Shown: piece after piece, positions 50,501 to 58,263 of the stretch | Layout: every line of letters starts with the position of its first letter | Position numbering within the stretch: the first letter of the stretch is position 1 | Assembly (NCBI RefSeq): GCF_018873765.1 | Contig: NW_025317459.1 | Coordinates: 30,384-94,383, forward strand | DNA length: 64,000 nucleotides | Source: Telopea speciosissima | Lineage: Eukaryota > Streptophyta > Magnoliopsida > Proteales > Proteaceae | Reading direction: 5' to 3' | Notes under the pieces: generated by a model | Databases searched by the model: none | What the model was told of the DNA's origin: nothing | The model's input: only the letters and a program-made list of their open reading frames with translations | Position numbers and translations under genes: made by a program

Positions 50501-50891
50501 CAGAATGGAGAATGAGTCTCCTCTAAACACTTACTCATTAAGTGAATTTTATCAGATAACATAGAATCTAAATACCTGCTACTTCAAGTTACAGATTCAA
50601 CCATCTAAACAACAAATTCAACCCCCCCCCATCCCCAAATAAATAAATAATAGCAATTTTCAGCACAAAACAAATAAGAAAAAGGGGGAAAAAAGTAGCA
50701 AATAACATTCAAAGACCTAGAATGCAGAAACTATAAACCCAACAAAAGATTCAAACAGAATCACAGAAATCGCAAATTGTAGAGATTCCGAAATAAAAAC
50801 CCAACAATAAAGATCCTCCACAAGTCCATACTAAGTGAAAGAGAGAGAGAGAGAGAGATAGGTACCTGTAAGATACATCTGCTTGGGACAT
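29533..50891 (-). CDS. At4g08330-like small zinc-ribbon protein, two exons: 50866-50891 and 29533-29875
   Basis: Exon 1 encodes MSQADVSYR/S and ends ...TCTTACAG|GTACCT (donor, 50865). Exon 2 follows acceptor TTTGCAG (29876) with CTGTGGGTCTTGTGG. Joined, the split codon AG+C gives VSYSCGSCGYPLNLTSSNR, the signature start of the uncharacterised plant family of At4g08330. The CxxC pair CGSC is matched by CRKC later (KTKLHCRKCGVLIGYGYG), a likely zinc ribbon. The domain between reads GYRKSIKKGFISFLSIDLSRFTQVDEV when read in pieces, and the end is IKIRALQPSEE. Total is 369 nt, 122 residues plus stop. Molecular function of the family is unknown. The intron is about 21 kb and full of transposons. 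The stop (TGA, 29535-29533) lies 12 nt before the F-box start. Confidence 0.8.
30257..30741. mobile_element. hAT-like MITE, copy 1
   Basis: Ends are inverted: CATAGTTGTCACGGCGTC at the left and GACGCCATGACAACTATG at the right. An exact 8-bp duplication CTTGCATC flanks it (30249-30256, 30742-30749), the size made by hAT-type transposases. The interior holds a tandem GAAGAAGAAATCGAA-type purine repeat (30460-30660). No transposase. Same family as 45442-45552. Confidence 0.8.
30742..33788. other. Intron sequence, probable LTR remnant, no gene
   Basis: No coding region is recognised. The stretch about 31900-32300 looks like plus-strand LTR U3/R: CTCTATAAGTCC near 32095, TTTATATAAGG near 32228, then a GATGAATAAAAAC signal near 32272. 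Ends and target duplications could not be placed. 32500-33130 has the C-rich ACCCTA-type text common in gypsy LTRs or leaders. Confidence 0.4.
33789..34727 (-). repeat. 3' LTR of element A
   Basis: On the minus strand it starts TGTAGATAATCAG after the purine-rich ACAGGTGGGAATCAA and ends TACTGGTTTGCA. It contains a TATA motif (TTCTATATATAGA, near 34400 on the minus strand). Homologous to 48205-49296. Confidence 0.7.
34728..35904 (-). pseudogene. Element A gag-protease region, remnant
   Basis: Read on the minus strand from 35904: NTLEVNQRCSVPLKF-type text, then VVWCDLILMNLTDVLLDWLW and MYDNDVLVGGINNQFI, matching the protease-end landmark of gypsy elements (a WCDVxPM...LLGRPW...YD-type segment). 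After the SINE it continues FKGK-like text and PDERARRKALKAKK, then acidic, disordered-looking sequence to about 34750. RT, RNase H and integrase are absent, so most of pol was lost. Frameshifts and stops are frequent. Confidence 0.55.
35503..35677 (+). mobile_element. Au SINE
   Basis: Matches the Au SINE family: tRNA-like head GGCCTTGGTGCAACGGTAAGG, B-box GGGTTCAAGTCTGG, then GCCTCTCTGTGAAAGCAGGG, GGCTGCGTACATTATGACC, CCGCAGTGGCGGGAGCCTCG, CACTGGGTACGCCC and a T-run. Flanked by a 12-bp duplication CCCTTGAACTTG / CCCTTCAACTTG (35491-35502, 35678-35689; one mismatch). It appears full-length at 175 bp. Confidence 0.93.
35910..37041 (+). repeat. 5' LTR of element B
   Basis: Starts TGATGCAATTGC, ends GGATTGCATTA, two bases before the primer-binding site. 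TATA-like CCTATATATGG at 36067-36077. From 36199 it is homologous to 44582-45384. An end in TA rather than CA is inferred from the CTTAG duplication; a CA end at 37038 is the alternative. Confidence 0.65.
37044..37055 (+). promoter_or_regulatory. Primer-binding site of element B
   Basis: TGGTATAGAGTC resembles the initiator tRNA-Met primer-binding site of plant LTR elements (TGGTATCAGAGC). It follows the LTR end by two bases. Confidence 0.65.
37080..37510 (+). pseudogene. Element B gag, remnant
   Basis: Starts at the first ATG after the primer-binding site with MTGPPHITNPELHKLYKEL and then double stop codons (37149-37154). A second frame gives DKDYGNKVEIPKFDSKI and DFLDWLTNVGRIFFYKSLPV, the gypsy gag landmark (a VEIPxFxGKxxxxxFLDWLxxVExxFxYK-type sequence). 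It stops at 37510 with no downstream capsid or pol. Confidence 0.75.
37547..38059 (+). CDS. Unrecognised 170-residue ORF
   Basis: Open for 170 residues starting MCFIGETQYTYATQDEDHS, with RGLRHQFIPPPKEEDD and a serine-rich middle (SSSSSLPSISKYEG). The text stays protein-like past the stop in another frame (DDSVYMASVDDFKRFF, near 38080-38125), so it is probably the tail of a larger decayed coding sequence. A transposon-encoded protein is plausible because it lies between the gag of element B and viral DNA, but no domain is recognised. Confidence 0.35.
   Translation: MCFIGETQYTYATQDEDHSALANTRAGPAGYSRGLRHQFIPPPKEEDDTMESMDINVRSLTDTLGGMSIEESSMHGGQWGTPSYGYGTECTCSDYNHYIEYCKFGQVSSSSSLPSISKYEGQSHTVSSFVDSIFGFLARQQYMPISVPHTPAVAVSLARVLHGSEIHTLG
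38337..38777 (-). pseudogene. Caulimovirid coat-protein core segment
   Basis: Contains FFPKLPPPWDE and DTLGNRINFVFRHI, resembling the capsid core of caulimovirids, then a lysine-rich tail. Upstream (above about 38760) it is fused to the RNase H start, which is not a natural order. It shares a 19-bp stretch (about 38386-38404) with 41928-41946 of the other coat segment, suggesting the rearrangement point. Confidence 0.5.
38760..40475 (-). pseudogene. Caulimovirid protease, reverse transcriptase and RNase H start
   Basis: Open for 551 residues (38820-40475). Protease motif DVLMDTGATGCICK at about residues 78-91 holds the catalytic DTG. The RT region shows HMVINYKRLNQNIVFDGYF, IYSKFDLKSSS and the catalytic AYIDDILVFSD, then FLGLILTDHGLQL and LQQFLGILNYGRNYI. 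In a neighbouring frame, LLILETDASNEHWGCVLK begins RNase H. Several expected RT residues near SAIKLTEDSKPLTAFSI look altered and a stretch is missing after it. This enzyme copies viral RNA into DNA. Confidence 0.85.
40810..41250 (-). pseudogene. Caulimovirid movement-protein-like segment
   Basis: In two frames: IDDASLEISLFNPAQIQRL, HIGLIQIELTALFRQG, IDTPVVIAVFDK and then INALIGGIESNLIHGSVWF and LAVSWKCLHELTN. The pattern of short hydrophobic strands with IQIxLTxLFR and a conserved aspartate fits the 30K-type movement proteins that open plasmodesmata to virus. A stop near 41053 breaks it. Confidence 0.55.
41257..42034 (-). pseudogene. Caulimovirid coat-protein C-terminal part with zinc knuckle
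   Basis: A basic stretch (FSKPKSKSSNPFPFRSKKKR and lysine-rich text) precedes CTCYLCHEKGHFANEC, a CCHC nucleic-acid-binding knuckle typical of pararetroviral coat proteins. It is followed by an acidic tail (SESDFSDSDDDSSDF). A stop near 41793 and frame changes break it. Confidence 0.7.
42611..42904 (-). pseudogene. Caulimovirid-like segment, possible movement-protein part
   Basis: 97-residue open frame with NEALGLTHPNGCPRYRYIV and DGRRLFVTQFMMDYEI. It resembles regions near the movement protein of caulimovirids, but the assignment is weak. It is embedded among other viral pieces and shares no in-frame join with them. Confidence 0.35.
43413..43713 (+). pseudogene. Viral-type fragment in inverted orientation
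   Basis: Reads HCEKEQYQRYKNFMLEF and IFYPSSEPWSIAAVEWG on the plus strand, then passes directly into the reverse complement of minus-strand viral sequence at about 43714. This is a rearrangement junction, not a gene. The exact viral protein is not identified. Confidence 0.4.
43677..43985 (-). pseudogene. Viral second-ORF-like segment
   Basis: Starts MNPRHLPDKGKGKAHATPHR, is rich in basic and proline residues, and follows the RNase H end directly, where some caulimovirids have a second ORF. Its lower half (43714-43838) is duplicated at 42054-42178. Confidence 0.4.
43990..44222 (-). pseudogene. Caulimovirid RNase H, C-terminal part
   Basis: Across two frames it gives AIVNAIQRFRIYLLPEKFL, IRTDNQAVRDFLKTKIKE, RRINWANLINQYQYEIVHV and KGTDNFLADYLS, the RNase H end with its TDN and final aspartate. 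The N-terminal part is 5 kb away at 38760-38917. Confidence 0.7.
44582..45384 (+). repeat. Truncated 3' LTR of element B
   Basis: Homologous to 36199-37041 (AAGTCTGAT, TCTTCCCTTCTTTATCATTC, TTCAGCAGATTTCCTTTG, GTTTTGTTATC/GTTTTGTGACC). The LTR 5' third is missing at its left edge. Ends GGATTGCAATA before CTTAG. Confidence 0.75.
45442..45552. mobile_element. hAT-like MITE, copy 2
   Basis: 111 bp with inverted ends CATAGTTGTCAAGGC and ACGCCATGACAACTATG and an 8-bp flank CGGTCCAC / CTGTCCAC (45434-45441, 45553-45560; one mismatch). Shares ends with 30257-30741. Lies in the internal region of element A. Confidence 0.75.
45656..45847 (-). pseudogene. Element A gag zinc knuckle
   Basis: MDSSNDTECYYCHKIGYTAK then ICPLKRK: a CCHC-type knuckle in which the expected histidine reads tyrosine. 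It is followed by a methionine- and lysine-rich stretch. Lies just after the element A primer-binding site on the minus strand. Confidence 0.55.
45863..45874 (-). promoter_or_regulatory. Primer-binding site of element A
   Basis: TGGTATTAGGCC on the minus strand, five bases past the LTR end (GGTTTGCA at 45880), similar to the tRNA-Met-type site. Confidence 0.55.
45952..47077. mobile_element. Foldback element with long inverted arms (Mutator-like TSD)
   Basis: Flanked by a perfect 10-bp repeat TGCTTATTTG (45942-45951, 47078-47087). Arms of about 46110-46380 and 46590-46860 are near-perfect reverse complements (e.g. AAGATATTATTCATAAATAAG and CCCTAGTTCAAGAACAAAAA). The outer parts also pair around CGAGATCTCGGCGAGTT / CTCGGCGAGATCTC. 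It has no coding sequence. The 9-10 bp duplication suits a Mutator-type transposase. Confidence 0.78.
47088..48204. repeat. LTR-like insertion, unassigned
   Basis: Contains promoter-like GCTTATAAATATAAAGGGG (about 47415-47433) and a T/C-rich tract (47585-47625). It interrupts the element A LTR. Ends and duplications were not found. Confidence 0.35.
49297..50841 (-). other. Intron sequence beside exon 1, nothing recognised
   Basis: AT-rich, with short poly(C) tracts at 49691-49700 and 50622-50630. No coding region or element ends are seen. Confidence 0.55.
50842..50858. repeat. GA microsatellite beside the splice donor
   Basis: GAGAGAGA repeat (CT on the gene strand) starting about 7 nt inside the intron from GTACCT. 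Confidence 0.7.
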
Positions 50892-51370
50892 CCTCAATGA
50901 ACAAAGATCAGATTTTTTCACATAAACTCGATCCCATTGGACGACTAAGAACTCATCTGAGGTTTAACAGTCCAGCCATCGATCAATTAACCGATCGATG
51001 AAAAGGAAAGACGGTGACATAAACTTGTTTTCTCGTCTTCGGAAAAGCAGTTGACTTTAGAGAGGCGTCGTTAAGATTTTTTATTTGGCGTACAGCTTGC
51101 TGCTCTCTAATAACAAATTTTCAATGAAATATTAATAACAAATAAGTTTAAGGCAATTACTAAAATTATAAAGCAACCAATAGATTGCAATTCCGCAACT
51201 TAACGGTTACCACTTACCATTGCCCCAGGATTTTTATCGTCTCAATTACAACCTCTCAATTACATTTCAATTACACACCTAAGATGAAGGCACGTGGCGT
51301 TAAATGATCTGACGGTCTAAATTAAAACGATAATTTATCTATCTTTTGGCTCAATCGAAAGTTTCCCTCC
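50892..51370. promoter_or_regulatory. 5' UTR of the At4g08330-like gene and divergent intergenic region
   Basis: Minus-strand leader sequence of the At4g08330-like gene (about 50892-51063) with a short upstream ATG reading MAGLLNLR and then stop. It is followed by an AT-rich gap and then the plus-strand 5' block of the duplicated region (from 51262). A shared or divergent promoter is inferred from position only. Confidence 0.35.
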
Positions 51371-52330
51371 ATTCTCTCTTCGTCTCTGCTCTCTCAACAA
51401 CGAACTGAAATTGTGCTCCACGGTGATGCTCCTCTCTCACGATGACGATGACCTGACCAGACTCACCGTAAACTGCATCCTCATGCCGGCGTTCACCTTT
51501 CTCGTGGTTTCTGTTTCTAATTCCTAACTCTCTGCCATAACTCTGGGCGTTCATCTTCCTCTCACGAACGAAGGTCTCTGGCCTGCTATTTCAGGAGGTA
51601 AATGGGAGTATTTCTAAATACCCAACTCCCTTTCCTCGTTCATCTTCCTTGCACGAACGAAACCCTAACCCATTCTGACCTTGGGTTTGTTTTGCAGACC
51701 CTCATCTTGCAAACTCCTCTCCCCCAAGGCGCCGGAGGCGACGACGACTCGTCTTCTCCACACGCCAGGTATCCCTGTTATATCTCCCTCTCACTTTCTT
51801 TGTTTTTTTTTTTTTTTTTTTTGCCATTATTGTGTCGATTTGGAACCAAATCGATTACTGAAGAAAGGGAAAATGGTAGAAGATCTGATTTCTTTACATT
51901 GCCTCTGTTTTTGTTTGTGTTTTTATTTTTTTTTTGTCATTTTTGTATCGATTTCTGAACCTTTTGTGGGTGCTCTGTCTTGCTCTCTTCCCAGTTTAGC
52001 CATTTGTGTCACTTAAATTGTTTGAACTTATAAAACATCGGTCGTCTTTCTTCCCTATTATGTACTGAGCACAAGTGGATGAACACATGGCCTCCTTTAT
52101 TTGTAAATTCAGGCTGATATGTTCATGAATGATGGACTATAGGCTAGGAAATAATTTAATTGAAGGTTGTTGGACTGTGAAACCTGAACTATATCCCAGT
52201 TTTCATACCAATTGAAAGTTCTTGGATTAATTCACCTAGATATTGGAAAAGAAAATGAAATCCTATTTGTTTATGCGGTTTAAGGCCTTCTATTATTGTC
52301 ATACTAAAGTCGGCAAGTGATCTGCATAGA
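51262..52330 (+). repeat. 5' block of the duplicated region, copy 1
   Basis: Starts near CTCAATTACATTTCAATTAC and includes exon-like leader text with an intron acceptor (TTTTGCAG at about 51690-51698) before ACCCTCATCTTGCAAAC. It recurs in the same orientation at 56965-58020 and, inverted, at the window end (64000 to about 63740). Short reading frames at 51427 and 51602 look like upstream or out-of-frame ORFs; no protein is recognised. Confidence 0.7.
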
Positions 52331-53331
52331 TTGTTGGGGTAGTTTTGAACATGACCAGAGAGGCTTGGAATTTGAGACATTTGAAGTTATCCAAAATATT
52401 GGGTTGTCTGCTTAGACCAACAACTTGGGACGTGTGATGAAAACAGCCATATTTGGAATAGAGAAAGTTTACACTTTTGGGGTCATAATAGCTCTTGAAT
52501 TGATATTCGATCTCAATTGCTAGATGAGTGATTGTTAGGTTAAAGTTGGATACCAGCATTTTATTTGCATATCAGGAACAATTTCTCAAATGACAGGTGA
52601 AAACAATGTTCAATGAGTAGTACAAGTGGTTTTCTGTAATGCCTTCTTATTTCTTTAATTCTTATCTTCTACCTTCTCAAATACATGCTTTTCCATGATT
52701 CTGAATCTACAGCAGAACATATAATTATACTAGGCTTCTATGTTTTGGGAGGACTCTTCATCCTCCTCCCTGTCCAAAGAAAAGATGATGTAACCCTTTG
52801 CATCAAAAGAAAACTTAGTATATTCATGTGTTGAGTTTAACTACTAAACTTGTTAATCAATTTATGAGCTAACCTCCCTAGGAGCTGGAAGATTCTCTAT
52901 CTCATAGAGTTTTGGGCTTTGGCTTCCCTGATGAACATCTCATTCCCTAGGACCAAGATTTGGAAATGATGTGGTTGATAATCTAGCCAAGAGTGGTATT
53001 TCCCAGACAATGTTGTGCTGTTGGATGTTCATGTCAATTTATTGAACTTTTTCTGGATTTTGATTTGGTTAACATCTTTCATTTGATTTGAAATAGGGCC
53101 TGTTTTCTACAAATATATTTGATTTAGAGAAGAAGAAATCAGGTTTTCTTCTCGGTGTTTTTTTAATGAAGGCAATTAACTAACTACACCACTCTAGCTG
53201 ATAGCCTTGACAGTAAATAATTTAATGGACTATAGGTTAGGAAATAATTTAATGACCTACTAGAGGAAGCATTTTCTAGATGGCCAACAATGAAGACTAC
53301 ATAGGATCAATCACAGCTGAAACCAAGAAGC

Positions 53332-53421
53332 CCATTGCTACCGGGAGGTCTTGAGTTCAAGCCTCTTGGTTCACATCCTACATACCCCGGCCCCCTACCT
53401 ATCAAAAAAAAAAAAAAAAAA
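53332..53421 (+). mobile_element. SINE-like retroposon (left arm)
   Basis: A 90-bp insert with GAGTTCAAGCCTCTTGG (B-box-like), CCCCGGCCCCCTACC and a poly(A) run, flanked by a 22-bp direct repeat at 53310-53331 and 53422-53443. The same insertion is at 62616-62703, so it predates the inverted duplication. Head is truncated. Confidence 0.7.
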
Positions 53422-54352
53422 ATCACAGCTGAAACCAAGAAGCTGTCTCGTTGCAATTTTGGTTTTTTTTTTTGGTTATGAACTGATAGTTAGATTGGAA
53501 TTGGGTGCTGATGAAGCTATACTGAGCTGGAAGTTCTGGAAACATAGCGAATTTGATTGATCAAGTAATTCCAGGTCCATTACGAGGAAAATGCTAGTTT
53601 CTAAGATGTTGAATCCAACATTATGGACATGGGTTGAAGCCCATCTTGGGCTACAAACAACTAATCTGATTGCCAATCCCAAATAAGAGAAGACAGTTGG
53701 TTTTTTTTGGGTGCTTCTTTATTCAAAAGTAATGAAAATTGAACTATGTTAGATGCAATTTTATCTCCTAGAAATTTTTTATCAGGCGTAGGGTGATTCG
53801 ATTTGAAGATGGAATGATAGGAGACAAATCTTTGCTGGAATATATGTTTGTAGGAAAAATAAATCCTAATCTGAAGGTCCTGGAAGCATTGGCTCGTGTA
53901 ATAATTTCTATGCCCTTCCAATACATCAAAATTGAACTAAAGCTGCTCAGGTTGTATGCATATACCCATATAGAGGATTGGTTAACCTACCCCATTATTC
54001 AGTAGAGGAGATGGTAGCCGTTCCAGTCCCCATTTTTGTCGTGTTACTCTTGTGCATTTGGGTGCTAAAGCTGAAAAATCCTTTTCTGTGGATGGTATCG
54101 GTTGACAAGTTGAAACCAGGTCCATCTGAATGAAGTAGATTCAGAACACTGCAAAATTGGTTTGTGTGGCTCATGTGTCTACATCTTTAAGACTGTTTGA
54201 TTAGAGGCTTTGGCTTTTTTCTGGTTTTTTTTTTTTTTTTTTCTACTCCTGTCCTTCCCCTCCCCAACCAAAAAAAAAAAAAAAAAAAAAAAAAACACAC
54301 TCTAGTCTAAGCTTATGCTAATCTTGGGTTGGCTCTTCTTAACCATGTGCAG

Positions 54353-55201
54353 GCAGCTACGGAAATGGACTTCCGACCAAGTTGGATGGTTGTAGTTGCA
54401 AAACAAGTAGAAGCCTTCATTAGAGAGTTCTTTGATCAGAACCCACTTAGTCATATTGGCCTGGTAACTATAAAAGATGGGGTTGCTCAGTGCTTAACAG
54501 ATTTAGGTGGCAGTCCAGAATCCCATGTAAAGGCATTGATGGGCAAACTGGAGTGCTCAGGTGATTCCTCTCTACAGAATGCTCTAGATCTTGTTCATGG
54601 CTATCTGAACCAAATCCCATCCTATGGTCATCGCGAAGTCTTAATATTATATTCTGCTGTCAGTACCTGCGATCCAGGGGATGTAATGGAGACTATCCAG
54701 AAATGCAAGAAATCCAAAATAAGGTGTTCAGTTGTTGGTCTTTCTGCAGAAATTTATCTATGTAAACATCTTTGTCAAGAAACTGGAGGTTCATATACGG
54801 TGGCACTGGATGAGGTGAGAGTGTGAGACCCCCCTAGTTAGGCTTATATCACCTCATTTTTTGGCGTATTTGATTAAACTGTTACGTTTTCTCTTCTATG
54901 CAGTCACATTTTAAAGAGTTGTTGCTGGAGCATGCTCCTCCACCTCCTGCAATAGCAGAATTTGCTGTTGCATGCTAATTTGATCAAGATGGGCTTCCCA
55001 CAAAGAGTAGCAGAGGGTTTTGTCTCTATATGCGCTTGCCACAAAGAAGCCAAGGTTGGTGGCGGCTATACATGTCCAAGATACAAAGCACGTGTTTGTG
55101 AGCTACCTACTGAATGTCGGATTTGTGGGTTGACGCTTGTTTCATCTCCCCATTTGGCTAGGTCATATCATCATCTATTTCCCATAACACCATTTGATGA
55201 G
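54353..55201 (+). pseudogene. GTF2H2: TFIIH subunit p44 (GTF2H2/SSL1), partial copy 1
   Basis: Exon a (54353-54814; acceptor TGTGCAG, donor GAG|GTGAGA) encodes EMDFRPSWMVVVAKQVEAF, FDQNPLSHIGLVTIKDGVAQ, YGHREVLILYSAVSTCDPG and KIRCSVVGLSAEIYLCKHL: the vWA-type domain of p44. Exon b (54904-55201; acceptor ATGCAG) encodes FKELLLEHAPPPPAIAEF and, in a shifted frame, NLIKMGFPQRVAEGFVSI, ICACHKEAKVGGGYTCPRY and ELPTECRICGLTLVSSPHL (zinc finger). A 4-bp insertion (TGCT at about 54974) breaks the frame. A zinc-finger position reads CPRY where copy 2 reads CPRC. The 5' exons and C-terminal finger exons are missing. In the intact gene p44 supports the XPD helicase in transcription and nucleotide-excision repair. 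Confidence 0.88.
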
Positions 55202-56860
55202 GTACCTTCCTCGCTTTTGAACAATCCACAACACCAGTTACCAAGAATTTGATGAGGTACCTTCCTCGCTTTTTTTTTTTGTCACCTCTTAATGTGCATA
55301 CTTTTCTTATGTTGCATTCCTGATCTCGTGTTCTAGCTGTCTTGTTTTCTGACATTATGTTATGTTAATTACATGGGAGGATATGAGAATAGATTGCCTT
55401 GTAAGACCTGTTGGTCCTGCTGAAGTTGAGGAAGATGGTACTGATTTTAAGCAAGTCAGTGGAAGAGAACGGAGAGGAAGAAGATTTTGATGAATTTGAA
55501 CTTGGGTTCTCAACTCTCAGTAGGATGAAAATGAACAGAGAAGAAAGTTAGAATGGGGCTCCATTCCTTTAACTATTTTGGCTTATCTTAGATAATGCCC
55601 CAGAACTAGCAATTGTTTTTCTTTTTTGATAAATAAATGCTTTAGTTGCAACGAAAAGATACTAATTGTAGTTACTTCAATGGAATCGTTGGAGAGAACA
55701 AAATGCTAAAATATTCAAATTGCAATTCATTACATTTTCTTTTCAGTCAAAGGGTCCTAAACTTGGCTAGTTCAGGCTCTTCAATTTTTGGTTTGATTGG
55801 AACAGTCTAGTTTTCCTTCTACAATTTCTTTGCTCTATATATTGTTGTAGCTCTCTTCAAGTCCTTTTGTCTTCATTGAGCTGAACCACCAAAGATAAAG
55901 CTCATGAAAAAGTAAAAAGCAGGAACCAAAGGGGTCAAATTTTGGATAGAACCACAAATTTCAAAAATTTATCTTTCCAGTATCCATCATAGATCTTTCC
56001 AATTTATGCTCAATACCAATTAATAATATAAGAGGAAGAATTTTTGTTCCCATCAAAGCTTAAGCAAAGAAGCATCATATCTCCAAGGTTTTACAAAGGT
56101 TCCACAATAGAAGCTAAACCATAACGTGATAGATACAGCAAATAACTTGGGGTTTTTTTTCCCTTCCAACTTCTTGGAATTTTACCATTTCTGCCCAACT
56201 TCCAAGTATTGACTTCTGATGCTTGTCCTTTGATAAATTGGAAGCCAACAAACATAAAACATAAATACATTTCAAGCATCCTAAAAAACCACTTGCGTAG
56301 TAATAGTATCCTTATCCTTCCAAACTGGCATAGTAATAGTATCCTCCCCAACAATAGTCCTTCAAGATTAAGATGAACAAACTAGAAATATTCTCATCGA
56401 CCAAACTCACATGCACCAATAGTCCTTCAAGATTAAGAACAACCTAATCATCTGATTTCCAGAAATAGGCCAACATACCTCCATGAAAGCTTGAGTAAGA
56501 ACATTGAAATTAAGAAAAATAAAAAAGCACAGAGAAGCTGCCTTGGATAAACTATACTGCTTCTCTTAGTACAAGCATGGCCTTGCCTTGTTATTAAGTA
56601 ACATAAATCTTTTACTACAAACTCCCAGAATGGGCAAAAGAGTGAAGAACATACTAGAAATAGAAAACCCAAGATAGAGAAGTCAAAGGAACCCCTTTTT
56701 TTTTTTTTAATAAAAGTTTGGATTTTCAGACAAACTAGACAAAAAAGGAACTCAATCCTCACATATCAACCATTTATAAAAGTTTTTACAAGATGAAGTA
56801 CATATAACAGTTCTTCAATTGACTGAATTGGTCTGCCCATATTAAGAATTATGAAACAAT

Positions 56861-57075
56861 GGAGGGAAACTTTCGATTGAGCCAAAAGAAAGATAAATTA
56901 CCATTTTAATTTAGACCGTCCGATCATTTAATGCCAAGTGTCTTCATCTTAGGTGTGTAATTGAAATGTAATTGAGACACTTAAGATGAAGACACTTGGC
57001 GTTAAATGATCTGACGGTCTAAATTAAAATGGTAATTTATCTTTCTTTTGGCTCAATCGAAAGTTTCCCTCCATT
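56861..57075. repeat. Compact palindrome at the spacer edge
   Basis: GGAGGGAAACTTTCGATTG (56861 on) is the reverse complement of CAATCGAAAGTTTCCCTCC (to about 57075). Almost the whole of 56861-56951 pairs with 56981-57075, with a short loop (GGTGTGTAATTGAAATG...) around 56952-56975. The right half is the start of the 5' block copy. Confidence 0.85.
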
Positions 57076-58020
57076 GTCTCCGTCTCTGTTCTCTCAACAA
57101 CGAACTGAACTTGTGCTCCACGGTGGTGCTCCTCTCTCACGATGACGACGACCTGACCAGACTCACCGTAAACTGCATCCTCACGCCGACGTTCACTTTT
57201 CTCATGGTTTCTGTTTCTAAATCCCTAACTCTCTGCCATAACTCCAGGCGTTCATCTTCCTCTCACGAACGAAGGTCTCTGCCCTGCTCTTTCAGGAGGT
57301 AAATGGGAGTATTTCTAAATCCCCAACTCCCTCTCCTCGTTCATCTTCCTTGCATGAACGAAACCCTAACCCATTTTGACTTTGGGTTTGTTTTGCAGAC
57401 CCTCATCTTGCAAACTCCTCTCCCCCAAGGCGCCGGAGGCGACGACGACTCGTCTTCTCCACACGATAGGTATCCCTGCTATATCTCCCTCTCACTTTCT
57501 TTGTTTTTTTTTTTGCCATTATTGTGCCGATTTGGAACCAAATCGGTTACAGAGAAAGGGAAAATGGTAGAAGATCTAATTTCTTTACATTGCCTCTGTT
57601 TTTGTTTGTGTTTTTATTTTTTTTTGTCATTTTTGTATGGATTTCTGAACCTTTTGTGGGTGCTCTGTCTTGCTCTCTTCCCAGTTTAGCCATTTGTCAC
57701 TTAAATTGTTTGAACTTATAAAACATCGGTTGTCTTTCTTCCCTATTATGTACTGAGCACAAGTGGATGAACACATGACCTCCTTTATTTGTAAATTCAG
57801 GCTGATATGTTCATGAATGATGGGCTATAGGATAGGAAATAATTTAATTGAAGGTTGTTGGGCTGTGAAACCTGAACTGTATCCCAGTTTTCATACCAAT
57901 TGAAGGTTCTTGGATTAATTCACCTAGATATTGGAAAAGAAAATGAAATCCTATTTGTTTATGCAGTTTAAGGCCTTCTATTATTCTCATACTAAAGCTG
58001 GCAAGCTGATGCTGCATAGA
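56965..58020 (+). repeat. 5' block, copy in the spacer
   Basis: Direct copy of 51262-52330, diverging after GCTGCATAG at 58020. It contains the same leader and intron acceptor. The acceptor before TTTAAGGCC reads TTTATGCAG here and TTTATGCGG in copy 1. Confidence 0.82.
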
Positions 58021-58070
58021 AGAGGAAGAAGAATTCGCTGGTTTCTTACTAGTATTCCCTCAGCTGTCCT
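57967..58070 (+). other. Possible exon of an unknown gene
   Basis: After TTTATGCAG, an open stretch reads FKAFYYSHTKAGKLMLHRR then GRRIRWFLTS and runs to a TAG|GTATT-less context, so the donor is not secure. In both p44 arms the same sequence is frame-shifted or stopped. The protein is not recognised. Confidence 0.3.
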
Positions 58071-58230
58071 GTTTAATTTACTTGTTTTTTTTTTACTCTC
58101 TGGGTTTTTTTCTCCTTTTGAATAGACCTTTATTATTATATTGTTTTCTCTCTTGAATTGTCTATACAACTGAGTTGGTGGGGAAAATATACCAATTCAT
58201 GTTAAGGACTACGGATGCTTTTGTGTTGCT

Positions 58231-58263
<33 letters not shown>

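Larger units (their letters stand above)
29876..50865 (-). other. Giant (about 21 kb) intron of the At4g08330-like gene
   Basis: Bounded by GTACCT at 50865 and TTTGCAG at 29876 on the minus strand, joining two exons that complete a codon and a conserved motif. It contains MITEs, two nested Ty3/gypsy elements, an Au SINE, a foldback element and endogenous pararetrovirus DNA. A GA microsatellite (about 50840-50858) lies directly inside the donor, and a C-rich tract (on the minus strand) is directly upstream of the acceptor (29881-29902), which would act as the pyrimidine tract. Confidence 0.72.
52073..56857 (+). repeat. Left arm of the large inverted repeat
   Basis: Reverse complement of 59261-64000, with only scattered substitutions and small indels by eye. 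The arm carries the partial p44 gene (54353-55201), a SINE-like insertion and untranslated sequence of a neighbouring gene. It ends within GAATTATGAAACA at 56857. Copy 1 has an extra 56-bp tandem segment near 55200-55260 that copy 2 lacks. Confidence 0.9.

Noticed and set aside
51602..51958. 118-residue ORF duplicated at 57303-57689
   Set aside because: It crosses a likely splice acceptor (TTTTGCAG) and ends in a T-rich intronic stretch. Conservation between copies is explained by the recent duplication.
53793..54005. 70-residue ORF conserved at 62034-62246
   Set aside because: Lies in intronic sequence of the p44 copies; similarity only reflects the inverted duplication.
56091..56762. Minus-strand ORFs conserved at 59448-60005
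   Set aside because: They fall in the 3' flank shared by both arms and have no domain; conserved only because duplicated.
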